Source: Epiperipatus broadwayi (taxonomy: Eukaryota > Onychophora > Udeonychophora > Euonychophora > Peripatidae). From it: DNA of 64,000 nucleotides. The notes under the pieces are model-generated. The model was not told the origin of the DNA. It did not search any database and saw nothing but the letters and a program-made list of their open reading frames with translations. The position numbers and the translations under genes are program-made. The DNA lies in assembly GCA_028023455.1 (NCBI GenBank), contig JAQFVV010006829.1, positions 1 to 64,000 on the forward strand, read 5' to 3'. Shown here in pieces: positions 59,671-64,000 of this stretch (positions are counted from its first letter, which is position 1; each line of letters starts with the position of its first letter).

Positions 59671-60849
59671 TTTAAATTCACTATACATTTTTTATTTTGC
59701 TTTTAAAATAAATTACCCCAAAGTTTTACTATAAATTTATAATTAAGAACTTTCGACTTTTTAATACGTTCATTACTTTAACATTCGAATATATTTACTC
59801 TGCCGATAGGATGTCAAAATAAAAAAAATAGATTGTTTTAAAATGTAAATTAATAATATATTGGGACGTTTGATTATCAATAAACTTGGAATCATCCTGA
59901 GATTGCTAATAATTTTGAATTTTATCAATAATATATATATAATGCTATTTAAGTAAATATCTTCTATATTGTAATGTCATTTGGAAATAGAAAAACAAGT
60001 TTTATTTCAAAGCAAAAATAAATTTTTAATCTTCTCGTTCCAATTTCTATACAAGGACATCGAAAGAACTTTTTTACTTTCTGCACCCGTTTAGTTTCTT
60101 AGCTTTTAATTAATTCATCTAAAAACAATTTTGACAACCCTATTATCACTCAAAAAATTGAAGTCTCCCAAACAACTTAAATTTTTTCAAAACATTACTA
60201 AAGAGAAAAAAAAAGAATCCATATCGTCGCGACACCTAGTGTCAATTTTCGATTTAGTATTTAAATTTTTGATCTAAAAACGAAATTTACCATAAATTTA
60301 TATATAATACAAAATCCAATATGCTTCAAAGTTCTCACAAGATCTTAACACATTACATTTTGTGGACTAAAGAAAGATACTGATATATTTGACTGATTAT
60401 TTATTTGTCTTACATATCTTTCAATATAAGTATAAAGAAACGAGGTCTTTATTGATAAATTGTGAATCTGCCTTTTATGGTGGAAACCCGAATTAAATAA
60501 TCTGTGAGGCAACATTTTAAAGTTTAATAAATTTTAGCGGATATTTTGTCTCTATGACTGTTCCATCAATATTCATGAGACTATTAAACAGTGTTTTGGA
60601 AAACTGACTTTCATCTCAGTAGCCTTCGCAATGATAACGCAGCTTTTATTGGTTTTTTGGCAATTATCAAAAAGTTTGTGTCAAAATCTTACTTAACAAA
60701 TTATTGGAGAGGATTAAATTCGATCCTTAAGTTACTGGAAAAAAAACAATAGTTAATAATACATAAGAAAAAGTTTATTCCAATGATCTACATAATTTAC
60801 AAATTGTATCAAAGGGCCATGTATGAATATTGTTGTGAAAATGACAAAA
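59671..60849. other. Intron, A+T-rich
   Basis: Nothing supportable seen. Confidence 0.4.
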
Positions 60850-61560
60850 AATTAATGCTAGTCATCATCATCACTATTTTCAAGCAATATTAACCCATAA
60901 TCATTAGTCTCTTCTCCACAACACACCAGCAAAGTTCCTTACATCTATCTCACACGTGGTCTCTTTCTAGATCTTTTACAATCACTTGGGATCCCATTTA
61001 AGATTTTAATTGTCCACCTCTCATCATCTCCTTTAGCAATATGTCCAGTTCAGTTCCATTTCAGCTTCTTAATTGTTCAATCATGTCATTGATACCTGTA
61101 TGTTCTCTCATCTATATGTTTCGTTTTCTATCCCTTTTTGTTACTCCTGATCTAAATCTTTTTGTAATACAAATTTCTTCATATTTCGTTGAGTAGTCTG
61201 AAGTCTTTGAATTGCATTTCTTTTAATTGTCCTAATCTCAGATCTGTAGGTAAGAACTGGTCAAATAAATCTATTAAAAAAACCTTTTTCATATAAATAA
61301 ACATATTTCCTTTTAACGTTAAATTATTTCTATCAAAAGCACTCCATCCGATTTTAATTCTATAATTAATTTTATCCGTTATGATTTCATCTGTATAAAT
61401 AATCTGATCAAGGCATTTGTAGTTACTAACTTCTTCTAATTGATGGTTATCGATCTTTCGTTTCTTCTTTTGAGAAAATATAACAAACATTACTTTAGTC
61501 TTTCTAGCATTGTCTTTATAAAGTTCTACATTTTACTTTCATCTGATGGAATTAACAATT
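60850..61560 (-). pseudogene. LINE reverse-transcriptase C-terminal fragment
   Basis: The minus strand reads VMFVIFSQKKKRKIDNHQLEE, VSNYKCLDQIIYTDEI, INYRIKIGWSAFDRNNLTLKGN and KKVFLIDLF (61490-61179). Degraded GHIAKGD-x-RWT-x-x-LN and WRRD remnants run down to about 60900. The L-x-x-V-x-NY-x-YLGQ-x-I / IN-x-RI-x-x-GWSAF-x-x-N order is the post-core region of RTE-like elements. Broken by frameshifts. Confidence 0.75.
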
Positions 61561-61574
61561 CCTTCATATATTTA

Positions 61575-62312
61575 GATGTAATATAGGAAATTTGAACCCA
61601 GACTTTCAAGCTCCCTTCAGCTATCCACTCTATCTCATACAACCGATATGCATGTCCACACACGTATGTGTTGGAGATGATGATCCGGACCAACTGATGA
61701 GTGTTAGTTCAGCGCAATATATATACTGAAGATTATTTATCTTTTTCATATGTAAGTGGTCATGTGTATCAATTGTACAAGATAAAGTGGATAGCTGAAG
61801 GAAGTTTGAAAGTCTGGGTTCAAATTCCTTATAATTACATCTAAACTCCAGGGATATGAAGTATACCTGCATTTTCAGTCTGTATCCTGCCTATCCTTCT
61901 GCATTTTTAAATGGGCAAGGTCCTATACACTATACACGAGGGGTCAGAATGACTTAAGGTCAACATGGGCATGACAAGAATATTGGCATCATCAAGGGAC
62001 TTGGGGTGTTTCATTATCAGATTTTCAACAGTATGGAAGGCTGAAGAGCTGAATGGTTGAGTAGACTAAAACCTGTCCATTAAACTTTGAAGATTTGTTA
62101 TCTTAATATAAACCGAGCACTGATTATATATAAGTGGGGGGGGGGGATGATGATCTGGATCAGCTGATGAATCCTAGTTCAGCACGGAAATACGCATATT
62201 GGAGATGATTTATCTTTTTCACATGTGTGGTCCTGTGTATCGATTGTATGAGATGGAGTGGATAGCAGAGCTTGAAAGTCTGTGTTCAAATCCCCTATAT
62301 TAATTCATTTAA
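61575..62312. repeat. Fold-back repeat family A, copy 4
   Basis: Starts aatttgaacccagactttca agctcccttcagc and reverses within about 100 bp (cacacacgtatgtg near 61663). It then runs gatgatccggaccaactgat, ggatagctgaaggaagtttg, a good B box gggttcaaattcc (about 61817), cctatacactatacacgagg, agattttcaacagtatggaa, aaaccgagcactgattatat, ggatagcagagcttgaaagt and gtgttcaaatcccc at 62282-62300. Contains a G run at about 62137-62146. Confidence 0.7.
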
Positions 62313-62814
62313 TAGCATATTTTTAAGACTTTTAAATTAAGCCAAAAATATTATTTAAAAATATTGTTTTTGTTATAAAATGAATAATTAAAAATAACCT
62401 TTTTGATTTACGAGATATTTCAGAACGGTTTTCGGTAAAAGCTATTTTTGAAAGCAGTATTATATATACGAGAGAGATTAAATAAATGATTAAAGTTATT
62501 CAAAAACTGTAAATGGGGCACAGCGCGTATCTACGTTATTTCTAAAGTTGAACTTTTTTTTTTTCTCGAAGAATTTTTTTTTTTAATGTTGAAATGTTTT
62601 TTATCACCACTAAAGAGTCTCTCTCTCTCTCATTCTGACAGATAAAACGAACAACAAGGGGGTGGGGGTGGCTAAAAACTCTTGCAAAGGTTCAAAAGGT
62701 AATTAAAAGTTTAATTTCATAAATTACAGTTAGACTCATTTCCACATTAGCATTATAATTTAGTTTATCAAAAGTTTATATAATAGAACATTATAAGCCA
62801 GGAAAAAAAAAAAC
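62313..62814. other. Intron, A+T-rich
   Basis: Contains poly(T) tracts, a (TC)n run at about 62618-62630 and gggggtgggggtgg at about 62660. No gene. Confidence 0.45.
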
Positions 62815-63298
62815 CTCCATTATATATATAATGATCGGCACTCAATCTGCACAACAAGCCTAAATGAACACACTGACCTGCCCATGCCTCATATATGTAT
62901 GTAAATGGATTATGTCCTGTACATGAGGGGTCAGAGTGACCTATGGACAACATGGGTAGGATGAGAAGGTTAACACATATGTAGGCTTTGAGCATTCCAT
63001 CATCAGATTTTCAATGAAATGGACAGTTGAAGGGTTAGTTGTAAGGTGGAGTGTTTTGAAGCCTGTCCATTAAAGTATGAAGAATGGCTATCTTTTCTTT
63101 TTTTTTTTTTTGGAATTTTTTTATTATGGCTATCTTAATATAAAGCTGAGCATTGATTGTATATATATGTGAGGAGATGAAAATCTGGACCAACTGACGA
63201 GTGCTGGTTCACCACGAAATACGGATATTAGTTGATTATTTATCTTTTCGACATATGTGTGATCAAGTTTATCAACAGTATGAGATAGCATGGATAGT
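62815..63298. repeat. Fold-back repeat family A, copy 5
   Basis: Carries catgaggggtcagagtgac, ccatcatcagattttcaatg, gcctgtccattaaagtatga, tcttaatataaagctgagca, gaccaactgacgagtgctgg. Interrupted at 63095-63125 by a small T-rich insertion with target duplication. Confidence 0.7.
63095..63125 (-). mobile_element. Minimal poly(A) retro-insertion
   Basis: 31 bp, nearly all T on the plus strand (poly(A) on the minus), flanked by an 11-bp duplication atggctatctt (63084-63094 and 63126-63136). The uninterrupted family A sequence at this point (atttgctatcttaatata) has only one copy of that string. This looks like an extremely 5'-truncated retrotransposition product. Confidence 0.7.
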
Positions 63299-63385
63299 TG
63301 AGGGTCATAATGACCATAAGATGTAAAAAAACGGTTTTCCAGAAAGGATTTCACTCTACTTTGATCACAAGTAATGAGGGTCATA

Positions 63386-63859
63386 CAGTGTGCCCCAATG
63401 AAAAAGTGAATGGTTCTCTCTTCAAGCTACTTGCAGGACCATCTCTATATCAATGCATGTCTTCCATGGTGACATAGTTGAGCTATTCAGCACAAAAATT
63501 TTAAGCCATTGGTTTATCTAGATCCCAGAAACGTGTTTCAGACCTTAACCCACAATAGAACAATGTGCTAACATTAAATTTGGTTTTAATCAGAAAAACT
63601 ACTTCCGAGACATTTGAAATTGTGAACTGCATATAGCAGTGAAGTTGAGAGTTGCAAGAATGTTTCCGAATAATTTGCAAAATTTTGTGATGGCAGGCAG
63701 AGTACCGATGATGATTTATTAAAGAGCAAAACACACAGTCACATATTTCATATTGTTAACTCATGATCCAGCGTCTTAAAATTGTTGTGATGAATAGTTC
63801 AATTATGTTGCTAAGAAATGCATGCACTGATTCATAGATGGCACTGCAGTCATCTTGGA
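63386..63859. repeat. Mariner-type MITE family C, copy 5
   Basis: Begins cagtgtgccccaatgaaaaa right after TA (63384-63385), a Tc1/mariner-like terminus. Left arm: ggttctctcttcaagctact, attcagcacaaaaattttaa. Right arm, complementary: ttaaaattgttgtgatgaat, agatggcactgcagtcatct. It breaks off in the right arm at about 63859, where LINE sequence begins. Confidence 0.8.
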
Positions 63860-64000
63860 GGATTAAGGCAAGGATGCCCTATGTCACCTATTTTGTTTGT
63901 GTTGTATTTGAGTGAAATGGAGAGAGCAATAGAGAGATTGGGGGGGGGGAGAGAGGTACTGTGTAGGGTGGGAGGGGGGAGTTTTTGTGTTGTGTCTTCT
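63857..64000 (+). pseudogene. LINE reverse-transcriptase fragment, runs off the window
   Basis: From about 63857 the frame reads GGLRQGCPMSPILFVLYLSE MERAIERL, then a G-rich low-complexity continuation. LRQGCPMSPxLF is the conserved fingers/palm motif (motif B region) of non-LTR reverse transcriptases. It starts abruptly in mid-domain at the broken right arm of the MITE, as expected for a 5'-truncated LINE insertion. The frame is open to the window end. Confidence 0.75.

Overview
This is a eukaryotic, animal-type nuclear window: strongly A+T-rich, with no operon-like packing, long introns and a very high density of decayed transposable elements. The one conventional gene is on the minus strand. 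Eleven coding exons between about 56.9 kb and 13.55 kb join in frame, with all splice phases agreeing, into roughly 690 residues of the C-terminal extracellular part of a FREM2 protein (FRAS1/FREM basement-membrane family). The part covered runs from the second half of a Calx-beta domain through the conserved stretch that follows it. Exons for the N-terminus (signal peptide, CSPG repeats, earlier Calx-beta domains) must lie to the right of the window. The exon(s) for the membrane segment and cytoplasmic tail were not found and should lie to the left. FREM2 identity is from remembered family sequence, not a search. The host is probably an invertebrate, but I cannot place it further.

Layout. 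1-13.55 kb (beyond the last exon found): inverted-repeat elements, a nearly complete but inactivated RTE-like non-LTR retrotransposon (about 5.94-9.06 kb) inserted inside a mariner-type MITE, and a 954-bp DNA transposon with TA target duplication that splits another repeat. 13.55-22.1 kb: exon, then an 8-kb intron with a 333-codon open LINE fragment. 22-32 kb: five more exons, a LINE 3' fragment, a GC-richer island followed by two tandem arrays, and short tRNA-derived SINEs. 32-57 kb: five more exons separated by introns holding fold-back elements, LINE 3' ends, a hAT-like element, a perfect 80-bp palindrome and a fold-back element with tRNA-like cores. 57-64 kb: the 5' neighbouring intron, almost entirely fold-back/MITE/LINE debris, ending in a LINE reverse-transcriptase fragment that runs off the window.

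No tRNA or rRNA gene, CRISPR array, operon or new multi-gene system is visible. The unusual material is the nested transposon archaeology, especially the several unrelated families built as long inverted repeats, some with pol III-like (tRNA-like) boxes in or at the ends of their arms. Most short open frames in the window are chance frames in A+T-rich intron sequence and are omitted.
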